Positions 1 through 9,340 of a stretch of 38,460 bases of DNA are shown piece by piece. Origin of the DNA: Streptomyces anandii JCM 4720 (GTDB lineage: Bacteria; Actinomycetota; Actinomycetes; Streptomycetales; Streptomycetaceae); the NCBI RefSeq assembly GCF_014650655.1, contig NZ_BMVJ01000018.1:65266-103725 (forward strand), in the 5' to 3' direction. A program made the position numbers and the translations under genes. The stretch's first letter is position 1. Each line of letters opens with the position of its first letter. A model generated the notes under the pieces. That model was not told the origin of the DNA and made no database searches. It was given only the letters and a program-made list of their open reading frames with translations.

Positions 1-175
1 TACGCAGCAGTGCCAGATCCACGGCACGCCCTCCCCTGTCGGTGCCCTGCCTCCCGGCCCCCCGGCCGCGCCCAACTATAAATATGTCGATAGGTCTCTG
101 TCGCTACCGTGATTGGACACTGACACAGAGTCAACTAGCCTTGGTCGCGCGGTTCTTCGCGCGCGGAACCGAGGG

Positions 176-208
176 CGGTCCGAGCCACGAGGGGGGAGGC
201 TCGGACCG
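176..208 (-). terminator. Hairpin terminator downstream of the PLP-enzyme gene
   Basis: An 11-bp perfect inverted repeat, CGGTCCGAGCC at 176-186 and its complement at 198-208, encloses an 11-nt loop. It lies 45 bp past the stop codon of the minus-strand gene ending at 253, so it most likely ends that transcript, and it may also serve a rightward gene outside the window. There is no clear T-tract, as is usual in Streptomyces. A smaller stem, CGCGCG...CGCGCG, lies near 147-164. I see no gene in 1-252. Confidence 0.6.
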
Positions 209-252
209 TCCGTTGTGCGTAGCCGGACACCGACCGGCGTCCGCGGGGAAGG

Positions 253-1392
253 TCACTCGGCCGACTCGTCCAGCGCACGCATCACATCGGCCACCAGGTC
301 CTCCGGGTCCTCGGCGCCCACCGACATGCGGATGAAGCCCTCCGGCACGGCGTCGCCGCCCCAGCGTCCGCGCCGCTCGGCCGTGGAGCGCACCCCGCCG
401 AAACTCGTCGCGTCGTCCACGAGCCGCAGGGCGCCGAGGAAGCGCTCGGCACGAGTGCGCGTGGGCAGCGTGAAGGACACCACGCATCCGAAGCGCCGCA
501 TCTGCTGCGCGGCGACCTTGTGCGAGGGATCACCGGGCAGCCCGGGATAGCGCAGCCCGCTGACGTCCGCGCGGGCGCTCAGCGCCTCGGCCAGGGCCAG
601 AGCCGTCGCGTTCTGCCGGTCGGCACGCAGCTGCAAGGTGGCGATGGAGCGGTGCGCGAGCCATGCCTCCATGGGACCCGGGATGGCCCCCACGATCTTG
701 CGCCAGCGGCGCACGGCCGCCATGGCGTCGCCCTCGCGGCCCGCCACATAGCCCAGCAGGATGTCGCCGTGCCCGGTGAGCTGCTTGGTGCCGCTGGCCA
801 CGGCGAAGTCCGCGCCCAGCTCCAGGGGCCGCTGCCCGAGCGGTGTCGCGAGCGTGTTGTCGACGGCGACCAGGGCGCCGCGCGCGTGCGCCGCCTCGAC
901 CAGCCGCCGGATGTCGCACACGTCGAGCCCGGGGTTGGACGGGGACTCGATCCACAGCAGCCGCGCGCCGTCCAGCAGTTCGAGCTGGGCGTCCCCGCCG
1001 GTCGGCGCGGTGCGCACCTCGATGCCGTACGCCTCGAGCTGCTGCCCCGCCAGCGGCAGCGCCTGGTAGCCGTCGTTCGGAAGGACCACCGCGTCTCCCG
1101 CGCGCAGTTGCGAGAAGAGCACCGAGGAGATGGCGGCCATGCCCGAGCCGAACGCCAGCGTCTCCACGCCCGCCTGCCCGGGCGCCTCCAGCTCCCCGAT
1201 GGCCCGCTCCAGCAGCGTCCAGGTGGGGTTCTCGTCCCGTCCGTAGGCGTAGGGGCCGGTCGGTTCGCCCGGCAGGTGGAAGTGGGCGGCGAACACCGGG
1301 CCCGGCAGCGTCGGTTCGTGCTTGACCGGCTCGGGCAGCCCGGCGCGCACCACGCGTGTGCCGTCCCGGTCCTGTGCAGGTGAATTGCTCAT
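253..1392 (-). CDS. Cystathionine gamma-lyase / Cys-Met metabolism PLP enzyme
   Basis: A 379-residue fold-type I PLP enzyme of the Cys/Met metabolism family (cystathionine gamma-lyase, gamma-synthase, methionine gamma-lyase). The N-terminal YAYGR segment (about 48-52) matches the phosphate-binding Tyr/Arg contributed by a neighbouring subunit. FGSGMAAIS (81-89) binds phosphate, D178 in VDNT contacts the pyridine nitrogen, and K203 in SGTKQLTGH is the Schiff-base lysine. Full family length is about 380. The probable role is cytosolic breakdown of cystathionine to cysteine in reverse transsulfuration; gamma-lyase is chosen over gamma-synthase from overall resemblance only. The ATG start at 1392 agrees with the remaining N-terminus. 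It is followed by a terminator hairpin and preceded by a separate minus-strand gene 85 bp upstream. Confidence 0.88.
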   Translation of the reverse strand: MSNSPAQDRDGTRVVRAGLPEPVKHEPTLPGPVFAAHFHLPGEPTGPYAYGRDENPTWTLLERAIGELEAPGQAGVETLAFGSGMAAISSVLFSQLRAGDAVVLPNDGYQALPLAGQQLEAYGIEVRTAPTGGDAQLELLDGARLLWIESPSNPGLDVCDIRRLVEAAHARGALVAVDNTLATPLGQRPLELGADFAVASGTKQLTGHGDILLGYVAGREGDAMAAVRRWRKIVGAIPGPMEAWLAHRSIATLQLRADRQNATALALAEALSARADVSGLRYPGLPGDPSHKVAAQQMRRFGCVVSFTLPTRTRAERFLGALRLVDDATSFGGVRSTAERRGRWGGDAVPEGFIRMSVGAEDPEDLVADVMRALDESAE

Positions 1393-1477
1393 GCCGCCCG
1401 TCCCTCCACTTGCTCCCTTTCCGCGGCGAGCGGGCCGGTGCCCGCCTTCTCCACCATCTCAGACCCCTGGGATCCGC

Positions 1478-1855
1478 TCAGTCCTCGTCCGGCAGGATCA
1501 TGTGCAGGGCCCAGGAGACGACCGAGATGATCAGGCCGCCCACGACGGCGGTCCAGAAGCCCTCGACGTGGAAGCTCAGCTGCAGCTTGCCGCACACCCA
1601 CGAGGTCAGCAGCAGCATCAGCGCGTTGACGATCAGCGTGATCAGCCCGAGCGTCAGGATGAACAGCGGGAAGGTCAGCACCTTCACGATCGGCTTGACC
1701 AGGAAGTTCACCAGGCCGAAGACCAGGGCGACGACTATCAGCGTGCCGGCCTCCTTCGCCGTGCTGTCGCCGGTCAGGGTGATCTTGTCGAGCAGCCAGA
1801 CGGCGACCGCCAGGGCGCCCGCGTTGGCGATCGTCTTGACTACGAAATTCTTCAT
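1478..1855 (-). CDS. Phage holin 4-like (YvlD-type) membrane protein
   Basis: A 125-residue integral membrane protein with about four hydrophobic helices: roughly 9-22, 36-57, 58-86 and 100-120. The pattern, including the VNFLVKPIVKVLTFP stretch with its paired Lys-Pro turn, resembles the 'phage holin 4' (YvlD) family. That name is historical, and most members are chromosomal envelope proteins of unknown function. There is no signal peptide beyond the first helix. It is divergent from the cupin gene, with 48 bp between the two starts, so their promoters must overlap. It could be co-transcribed with the PLP enzyme downstream, although the 85-bp gap leaves room for a separate promoter. Confidence 0.82.
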   Translation of the reverse strand: MKNFVVKTIANAGALAVAVWLLDKITLTGDSTAKEAGTLIVVALVFGLVNFLVKPIVKVLTFPLFILTLGLITLIVNALMLLLTSWVCGKLQLSFHVEGFWTAVVGGLIISVVSWALHMILPDED

Positions 1856-1903
1856 GTGTCTGATCGTGGCAGACGAGATCGACTACGAATACGGGCGAGG
1901 GCG

Positions 1904-2221
1904 ATGAAGGCATTCCGGCTGGACGAACTGGAGGCGGAGCGAGCCGCCAACGAGGGCGCCTACCTTCAGTTCCTGCGGGAGCGGAACATGTCGGTCGGTC
2001 TCTACGCGCTCGACGCGGGCGCGCACGACCCGCAGAACCCCCATGGCCAGGACGAGGTGTACTTCGTCGTCAGCGGGCGCGCCTCGATCACCGTCGGCCT
2101 GGAGACGACCGAGGTGGCGCGCGGCAGCGTGGTGTACGTACCGGCCGGGGTCGCCCACAAGTTCCACCACGTCAGCGAGGATCTGAGGGTCCTGGTGGTG
2201 TTCTCTCCACCCGAAGCCTGA
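1904..2221 (+). CDS. Small cupin-fold protein
   Basis: A 105-residue single-domain cupin. Motif 1 is visible as H-x-QDEVYFVVSGRASITV (about 46-63) and motif 2 as GSVVYVPAGVAHKFHH (about 73-88), with His and Glu metal-ligand candidates. The ATG at 1904 is chosen because it has GGGCGAGG just upstream and gives the compact family length; the frame stays open further upstream but that part overlaps the divergent gene and lacks protein-like content. The substrate is unknown. Such proteins are often metal-dependent mono-domain enzymes or small-molecule binders. A GAGAC/GTCTC dyad at about 2221-2233 follows the stop. Confidence 0.85.
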   Translation: MKAFRLDELEAERAANEGAYLQFLRERNMSVGLYALDAGAHDPQNPHGQDEVYFVVSGRASITVGLETTEVARGSVVYVPAGVAHKFHHVSEDLRVLVVFSPPEA

Positions 2222-2397
2222 GACGCCGTCTCGGGGTTCCCTAGGGGAACGGTCAGGGGAGGACAAGGGACGCGGACCCCCCGCCGGACCCCTGCCCGCC
2301 CCTAGCATCGAAGCAGGACATCAAGGGCCCGCACCTCGACGGCGCGGGCACCGACAGGACCCGGCACTGGGCGGGCGGAGAGGTAAGGACGAGGACA

Positions 2398-2610
2398 ATG
2401 CGAGAGATCTTCGCGGGTCTGCCGTGGTGGGTGAAGTGGGTCGCGGTGCCGGTCATCGCCCTGGTCGTGTTCGGCGGCGTGATCGTGAGCGTGGTGGGTG
2501 TCGTGATCAGCCTGCTGTTCAAGGTGCTGGTCTTCGTGGCCCTGGTCGGCGGTCTCATCTACATCGTGCGCAAGTTCACCTCCAGCTCGTCCTCGCGCGG
2601 CGACTGGTGA
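2398..2610 (+). CDS. Small two-helix membrane protein (DUF5326-like)
   Basis: A 70-residue protein with a short aromatic N-terminus (LPWWVKW), two transmembrane helices (about 13-36 and 38-58) and a Ser-rich basic C-terminus ending in RGDW. It resembles the small streptomycete family that I know as DUF5326, but this is recalled and not searched. The ATG at 2398 is preceded by a purine-rich GAGGTAAGGACGAGG stretch that can serve as a ribosome-binding site. It sits directly upstream of ssgR on the same strand, with about 200 bp between. Function is unknown. Confidence 0.75.
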   Translation: MREIFAGLPWWVKWVAVPVIALVVFGGVIVSVVGVVISLLFKVLVFVALVGGLIYIVRKFTSSSSSRGDW

Positions 2611-2808
2611 GGAATGCGGGGCGCTGGTGACCGGTAACAGGAATCACCGGTTCCCTCGCGGGGGGGAAGTTTCGCGCACGAACGGTCCCTGAGCGGCGAC
2701 AGGCGGATAAGGTCCGGAATCAACGCGGGGCCGGACCCCGCGAGCGGCGTACACCCCCTCCCCGTGTTCCCCCGCACGGGCTGCCCCCTCGCGCTATGGG
2801 AGTGCCCC

Positions 2809-3699
2809 TTGGCCACGGCTGACACCGCCCCCGCACAACGGCTCGTGCCGCCCGCACCCAGGGCCCCCTCCCACTCGACGGCGCTCCCCGCCCAGCCGCG
2901 CTCCTCGGAACCCGCGGAGCGGCCCTGCGCCTCGGTGCCGGAGCAGCAGTCCCAGACCACCCTCATCGCCTCCGTGCAGCGCGCGATGCGCCTGCTGGAG
3001 ACCGTCGCCCAGCATGAGCACGGCGCCCCCGCCAAGCAGCTGGCCCGCGAGACCGGCCTGGCCCTGCCCACCGCCTACCACCTGCTGCGCACCCTCGTCC
3101 ACGAGGGCTATCTCCGGCGCGACCGCGGGCTGTTCTTCCTCGGGGAGGCGGCCGAGCGGCTGGGCAGCAGCGGAGCGGCGCAGAAACGTCGCAGCACGAT
3201 CTCCGGCCTGCTCGCGCAGTGGCGGGATCTGATCGGTGCGCCGGTGTACTACGCGGCCTACCGGGACGGCGAGATCGACGTCATGTGCGTCTCCGACGCC
3301 CCAGGCAGCCCGGCCGTCGAGGAGTGGGCCGACTTCCGTGAGACAGGGCACGCGCACGCGATCGGCCAGTGCCTGCTGTCCCAGCTCGACGACGGCGCCC
3401 GGCGTGACCACCTCGACCGTCATCCCGTGCGTTCCCTGACTCCGTACACGGTGCGTGACGACCACGCCCTGCTGCGGCGCCTGGCGGGGCTGCGGTGTAC
3501 GGAACCGGTCACCGAGCGGCAGGAGTACGCGCTCGGGACGGTCTGCGCGGCCGTCCCCATCACGGTGGGCGCGGTCGCGGCCACCGTGGCCCTGTCCCTG
3601 CCGGCCCGCCAGGCCGACCGGCTGATGTCCGCGGCACGGCAGCTGCAGAGCGAGGTCGGACTGCACCTCGGCGCCCTCGCGGTCTCTATCAGTATCTGA
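2809..3699 (+). CDS. ssgR: SsgR, IclR-family activator of ssgA
   Basis: An IclR-family regulator: an N-terminal winged helix-turn-helix (TTLIASVQRAMRLLE, then AKQLARETGLALPTAYHLLRTL) and a C-terminal effector domain. Immediately downstream lies ssgA; in Streptomyces this pair is ssgR-ssgA, and SsgR is known to switch on ssgA to trigger sporulation-specific division. Identification rests mainly on that neighbour. The start is uncertain. A TTG at 2809 has GGGAG seven nt upstream and begins MATADTAPAQ; a GTG at 2764 is also in frame but has no ribosome-binding site; an internal ATG at 2986 would remove part of the helix-turn-helix. A 6-bp GC hairpin at 2724-2740 lies upstream. Confidence 0.85.
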   Translation: MATADTAPAQRLVPPAPRAPSHSTALPAQPRSSEPAERPCASVPEQQSQTTLIASVQRAMRLLETVAQHEHGAPAKQLARETGLALPTAYHLLRTLVHEGYLRRDRGLFFLGEAAERLGSSGAAQKRRSTISGLLAQWRDLIGAPVYYAAYRDGEIDVMCVSDAPGSPAVEEWADFRETGHAHAIGQCLLSQLDDGARRDHLDRHPVRSLTPYTVRDDHALLRRLAGLRCTEPVTERQEYALGTVCAAVPITVGAVAATVALSLPARQADRLMSAARQLQSEVGLHLGALAVSISI

Positions 3700-3796
3700 A
3701 AACTCACTCCTTGTGATCTGCCATGCACGTTCAGCAAGATGCCACAGTGTCACGGGGACGATTCCCGGCCAGTCGACGGCAGATCACGGGGTAGCG

Positions 3797-4234
3797 ATGC
3801 GCGAGTCCGTACAGGCAGAGGTCATGATGAGCTTTCTCGTGTCCGAGGAGCTCTCCTTCCGCATCCCTGTGGAGCTGCGGTACGAGACCTGTGATCCCTA
3901 CGCCGTACGGCTCACCTTCCACCTCCCCGGGGACGCCCCCGTGACCTGGGCCTTCGGCCGGGAATTGCTGATCGACGGGGTGGGCACGCCGTGCGGGGAC
4001 GGCGACGTGCGGATCGCGCCCGCGGACACCGACTCGCTGAGCGAGGTGCTGATCCGTCTTCAGGTCGGCGGGGACCGTGCTCTGTTCCGTTCCTCCACGG
4101 CGCCGCTGGTGGCGTTCCTGGACCGAACGGACAAGCTGGTGCCGCTCGGTCAGGAGGGCGCCCTCGCCGACTTCGACGCCCACCTCGACGAGGCCCTGGA
4201 CCGCATCCTGGCCGAGGAACAGAGCGCGGGCTGA
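3797..4234 (+). CDS. ssgA: SsgA, sporulation-specific cell division activator
   Basis: A 145-residue SsgA-like protein (SALP), a family found in sporulating actinomycetes. Landmarks are SFLVSEELSFRIPVELRY near the N-terminus, DPYAVRLTFHLPGD, VTWAFGRELLIDG, then LVAFLDRTDKLVPLGQE and a helical tail rich in acidic residues. It matches SsgA itself better than SsgB or other paralogues. In the cell it helps localise SsgB and FtsZ and activates septation in aerial hyphae. The ATG at 3797 gives the known 145-residue form beginning MRESVQAEV; ATGs at 3824 and 3827 are alternatives behind GAGGT. A strong terminator overlaps its stop codon, isolating it from the next gene. Confidence 0.93.
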   Translation: MRESVQAEVMMSFLVSEELSFRIPVELRYETCDPYAVRLTFHLPGDAPVTWAFGRELLIDGVGTPCGDGDVRIAPADTDSLSEVLIRLQVGGDRALFRSSTAPLVAFLDRTDKLVPLGQEGALADFDAHLDEALDRILAEEQSAG

Positions 4235-4273
4235 AGCGTTACGGCAACAGCGCGTGCACGGCGTAACGCTTCA
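4232..4273 (+). terminator. Terminator hairpin of ssgA
   Basis: A perfect 12-bp inverted repeat: TGAAGCGTTACG at 4232-4243, starting with the ssgA stop codon itself, and its complement at 4262-4273, with an 18-nt loop. No T-tract follows. The position argues for a terminator or mRNA 3'-end stabiliser. Confidence 0.7.
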
Positions 4274-4325
4274 CCGCCTGCCGGACCGACGCGAAGTGAC
4301 GGCATGGGGCTCTGACGCCCTGACA

Positions 4326-4349
4326 GCGGCGCCGTGCCACCGGCGCCGC
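4326..4349 (-). terminator. Terminator hairpin of the YibE/F gene
   Basis: GCGGCGCCG at 4326-4334 pairs perfectly with 4341-4349 around a 6-nt loop. It lies 17 bp past the stop codon of the minus-strand gene that ends at 4366, back to back with the ssgA terminator, so the two convergent transcripts each have their own hairpin. Confidence 0.65.
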
Positions 4350-4365
4350 CTGAAGGGCCCGCCGG

Positions 4366-5769
4366 TCACCGCTTGCGCCGACGTCCCCGGCCGCCCCGTG
4401 ACGGCGCCGGCACGGCCGCCGGCGTCGTGGCCCGCGCGGGCGCCGGGCGGTCGGCGGAGACGACGAGGGCGGCGAGAGCCGTCGTGACCGGCACCGAGGC
4501 GACCAGGCCGATCGAACCCACCAGCGTCCGCACGATCTCCTCGGCGACCAGCTCACTGTTGGCCACGGTCGCCACGCCGCTCTGCGCGATGGAGAACAGC
4601 AGCAGCAAGGGAAGCGCGGCGCCCGCGTACGCGAGGACGAGGGTGTTGACGACGGAGGCGATGTGGTCGCGTCCGATCCGGATGCCCGCGCGGTACAGCC
4701 CGCGCCAGCCCATCGCCGGATTGGCCTCGTGCAGCTCCCACACGGCGGACGTCTGCGTCACCGTCACGTCGTCCAGGACACCGAGCGAGCCGATGATGAC
4801 GCCGGCCAGCAGCAGCCCGCTCATGTCGATCGACGGATACAGGCCGTGGATCAGACCGGTGTTGTCGTCGGTGTTGCCGGTCAGCGCGGCCCACCCGATG
4901 AACAGCGAGCCCAGAACGCCGATCAGCACCAGCGAGATCAGCGTGCCGAGCACCGCGACCGACGTGCGGGCCGACAGACCGTGGCACATGTACAGGGCGA
5001 TCAGCATGATGGCGCTGGATCCCACCACCGCTACGAGCAGCGGATTCGATCCCTGCAGGATCGCGGGAAGCACGAAGAGGCTGAGCACCAGGAAGCTGAT
5101 GGCCAGCGCGATGAGCGCCATGACCCCACGCATCCGCCCGACGACCACGACGGCGAGCGCGAAGACGCCGGCCAGCAGTGCCACCGGGAAGCGCCGGTTG
5201 ACGTCCGTGACCGAGTACTGCAGATCCCTGGGCGCCGAGGGCTCGTAGGCGACCACGACCTTCTGCCCCCGGTGCAACTGCCGTGGCTGGTCCGGCTGCA
5301 CGATCTCGGTGAAGGTACGGCCCTTGTCCTTGCCGGTGTCGACCCGGATCGTGGCCTTCTTGCAGTCACCGGAGGACCGCGCCTGCGTGGGTGAACTCCC
5401 GGACGCGTTCACGGACTTGCAGCCCACCTCGACCACGTCCACGACCGTCGCCTGCTGCGTCTGCCGGTCGAAGCCGACCCCAGTGCGCTGGTGCGAGGGG
5501 GCGCCACCGGGCCACAGCACCGCGAGACCGACCAGTACCGCCGCTCCGAAGGGGATCAGGACGGCCGCGATGACCTTGCGGAGGTGCTTGGAGACGGGGG
5601 CGGCGGGCCCGTGGCTGTGGCTGTGCGAGTGCCCGTGCCCCTGCCTGTGCCCGTGTCCGTGCCCGTGCCCCGGATCCGGCCCCTGCCCGTGCGGAGGCTG
5701 CTGCCCCGGTCCGGGCCGGCCACCGCCGTCCGGATCGTGCGGGTGCGGGAACTGCTCTGTCGTGGTCAC
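4366..5769 (-). CDS. YibE/F family membrane protein with His-rich N-terminus
   Basis: A protein of about 467 residues. The cytosolic N-terminus is very His/Gly/Pro-rich, with repeated HGHGHGH and HSHSHSHG blocks (about residues 25-60) that look able to bind Ni, Zn or Co. A first TM helix (KVIAAVLIPFGAAVLVGLAVLW) is followed by an extracellular domain of about 120 residues and then a C-terminal block of seven or so TM helices characteristic of YibE/F, ending in a Lys/Arg tail. Family function is unproven; some members are described as putative transporters or signalling proteins. The GTG at 5769 (VTTTEQF) was preferred to a GTG at 5802, whose extra 11 residues look non-coding; neither has a strong ribosome-binding site. 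It is divergent from the thiC leader. Confidence 0.85.
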   Translation of the reverse strand: MTTTEQFPHPHDPDGGGRPGPGQQPPHGQGPDPGHGHGHGHRQGHGHSHSHSHGPAAPVSKHLRKVIAAVLIPFGAAVLVGLAVLWPGGAPSHQRTGVGFDRQTQQATVVDVVEVGCKSVNASGSSPTQARSSGDCKKATIRVDTGKDKGRTFTEIVQPDQPRQLHRGQKVVVAYEPSAPRDLQYSVTDVNRRFPVALLAGVFALAVVVVGRMRGVMALIALAISFLVLSLFVLPAILQGSNPLLVAVVGSSAIMLIALYMCHGLSARTSVAVLGTLISLVLIGVLGSLFIGWAALTGNTDDNTGLIHGLYPSIDMSGLLLAGVIIGSLGVLDDVTVTQTSAVWELHEANPAMGWRGLYRAGIRIGRDHIASVVNTLVLAYAGAALPLLLLFSIAQSGVATVANSELVAEEIVRTLVGSIGLVASVPVTTALAALVVSADRPAPARATTPAAVPAPSRGGRGRRRKR

Positions 5770-5804
5770 CGCCCGATCATCGCAAGAACGGCGGAGGCCC
5801 ACTG

Positions 5805-5832
5805 TTCACCGCGCCACACATGGCGCTAGCGT
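5805..5832 (+). promoter_or_regulatory. Candidate thiC promoter
   Basis: TTCACC (5805-5810) and TAGCGT (5827-5832) are spaced 16 bp apart and would start transcription close to 5839, just before the first conserved base of the TPP aptamer. This fit with the aptamer boundary is the main support; the hexamers themselves are weak. Confidence 0.4.
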
Positions 5833-5847
5833 GGAGGCACCTTTGCA

Positions 5848-7813
<1,966 letters not shown>

Positions 7814-8152
7814 CGTGAAGGTGCGAGCGGTCGGCCCATGTTCTCGGCGCGCATACGTGCGCCCGTGGCTGCTCGAGTCCCGGATCCCGGAAATGATGGC
7901 TGCGCACCCTGGCCTGCGCTTTTCGCCTGCCACAGTGTGGATCTTGAGCGAAAACTCGAAAGTGCCTTCCGAGCTGGGGTGATGAGGCTTGTCTAAGGTC
8001 TCCGTCGCTCCCGAGCCTGGTCGACCGACCGCTTATTCAAGCCAAAATCGTAGGATCTATTAGATCGCGCTCTGTCTAAGATCAGTCTCGTGTATGGTTA
8101 CTTAACACGCAAGTGACGAATCGACACAGTGAGCAGTCAGGGGGCATGCGGA
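7814..8152. other. Gene-free left arm of the element
   Basis: 339 bp, lower in GC than the surrounding chromosome. There is no terminator-like hairpin directly after the thiC stop. It holds a perfect 13-bp palindrome, GATCTATTAGATC (8054-8066), and GTCTAAG twice (about 7991 and 8074). TATGGT at 8093-8098 could be the -10 box for the secreted-protein gene that follows. The palindrome may be an operator. No convincing reading frame. Confidence 0.5.
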
Positions 8153-8440
8153 ATGGTAAGTCGGATTACTTGGTCGATCGTTGGAGTGGGGATTATGGCG
8201 GCATCATGCATCACTCCTGTTGCCGAGGCAGCATCTAATCCCGTGGCGCAACGAAGTTGCGCATCGGCGGTTAACTACACTCTGACCGTTCTTGGTCGTT
8301 CAGGAATCACTGGTCTTTCCAGGGATCCGCGAACTCTATACAAGCAACTCGGCAATCTCCTTACCGAGGTGCAAGGCCCTATGCTGGAAACGATCCGAGG
8401 TCTAAGGGTGGAGGTCTACAACAGTTGCTTTAAGAGTTAG
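8153..8440 (+). CDS. Small secreted protein, element cargo
   Basis: A 95-residue protein of unknown family. The N-terminus is a signal peptide: MVSR, a hydrophobic core to about residue 20, and a probable cleavage at AEA-AS (about 27). A weak lipobox-like AASC at about 16-19 is an alternative. The mature part of about 68 residues contains two cysteines, one near its start (QRSCAS) and one near the end (NSCFKS), that could form a disulfide. The ATG at 8153 is chosen because AGGGGGC lies eight nt upstream; a GTG at 8129 is in frame but has no such site. Codon use is noticeably less GC-biased than in neighbouring chromosomal genes, suggesting recent acquisition. No function can be assigned. Confidence 0.65.
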   Translation: MVSRITWSIVGVGIMAASCITPVAEAASNPVAQRSCASAVNYTLTVLGRSGITGLSRDPRTLYKQLGNLLTEVQGPMLETIRGLRVEVYNSCFKS

Positions 8441-8562
8441 ATGGGCCAGGAAGCGTGCTCAACGGCCTCCTACGGGACGTCAAGCATGTACCGATAATAA
8501 GTGCGCTGAAGGGCTGCGAGCGTCGGGAGAACGCGACTTCGCCCGCCTGAAGCAATGAGCCT

Positions 8563-8852
8563 TTTCAGTGTGGCCACCGATCGGGTGACGACCTTGGTGC
8601 CCGCAACAGACAGGGCTCCCGTGCCGTTGGATGAGGTGCTCGAAGTCTCAACCTGCCGGTCCGGGAGCCCTGTTGGTTCCCTATCCGGCCGCACTCGACC
8701 TGCCTCATGCGCTGGTCGAGTGCGGCAGAATACGGAACCAACGGTTTCGGCGCCTATGGGTTGAGACTTCGAAAACCTCCCCCAACGGCACGGGAGCCTC
8801 GTGTGCTTCGCACACCACCAGCGTCACCCGATCAGTGGCCGTGCTGGAAACG
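8563..8852. repeat. Large nested inverted repeat (~290 bp)
   Basis: Three nested dyads share one centre near 8707. Innermost: GCCGCACTCGACC (8688-8700) with its exact complement at 8714-8726, 13-nt loop. Middle: GTTGGTTCC (8672-8680) with 8734-8742. Outer: a long imperfect arm, about 8563-8653 against 8759-8852, with exact blocks such as GTCTCAACC, CTCCCGTGCCGTTGG and GATCGGGTGACG (each read on the left arm). The spacers between dyads differ in length (18 and 16 nt) and frames are not kept through the centre, so this does not look like two inverted copies of one gene. It is non-coding as far as I can see. A single-strand origin (sso) or transfer locus of a rolling-circle element is a reasonable guess. 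Confidence 0.75.
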
Positions 8853-9340
8853 CTCACTGAGCGACTACACCCCGTCGACGTTCTCGTAGATGCGGTGATT
8901 GTTTGGGAAGCGGTATTCGGAACCCGCATTGAAATCGCGTTTCGCGTCTGTGGCTCTTTGGTCCATTGTTTCGTAAATCGCCCGGTGATCGCCTTGTGTG
9001 AAGCAAGCGAAAGCTGTTTATGCTCTGTGAAGCAAAATTCTTCATGACGTGAGGGGCATCAAACCGGAAAAAGCCAGAACATTCGCGCACTCATTGAAAG
9101 TGGGCAATAACTGCTAAACATTGGCGACAGCGGCAAACGAAGCGAGTGGAGCATGCTTGACTAAAGCCCCCGTTCGCGGACCCTCAGCTGTGCACGCCAC
9201 CGGGACAGAACTCAGTAGCCGCCGGCTCGCTCCGCCCCCTATCCGCTCGATACCGTCGTTGCCTGTCTGGCGCAGGTCGGGTTGGTCACCCGTAGGCGTG
9301 CGCTGGTTGATCGCGTGCGACTAGGGGAGCTGGTTCGGGC
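8853..9340. other. Gene-free, lower-GC stretch before the kinase gene
   Basis: About 490 bp with no reading frame I trust. TGTGAAGCAA occurs twice (8997-9006 and 9026-9035). A TTGACT hexamer lies near 9158 without a convincing -10 partner. It presumably contains the promoter of the gene starting at 9341. Confidence 0.4.

Noticed and set aside
8631..9047. Possible 138-residue protein over the nested inverted repeat, and a similar short frame on the other strand at 8470-8694
   Set aside because: The two share VETS-x-TS-x-NGTGA but only because the DNA arms are inverted copies. Frames are broken across the centre by spacers of 18 and 16 nt, and neither has a good ribosome-binding site.
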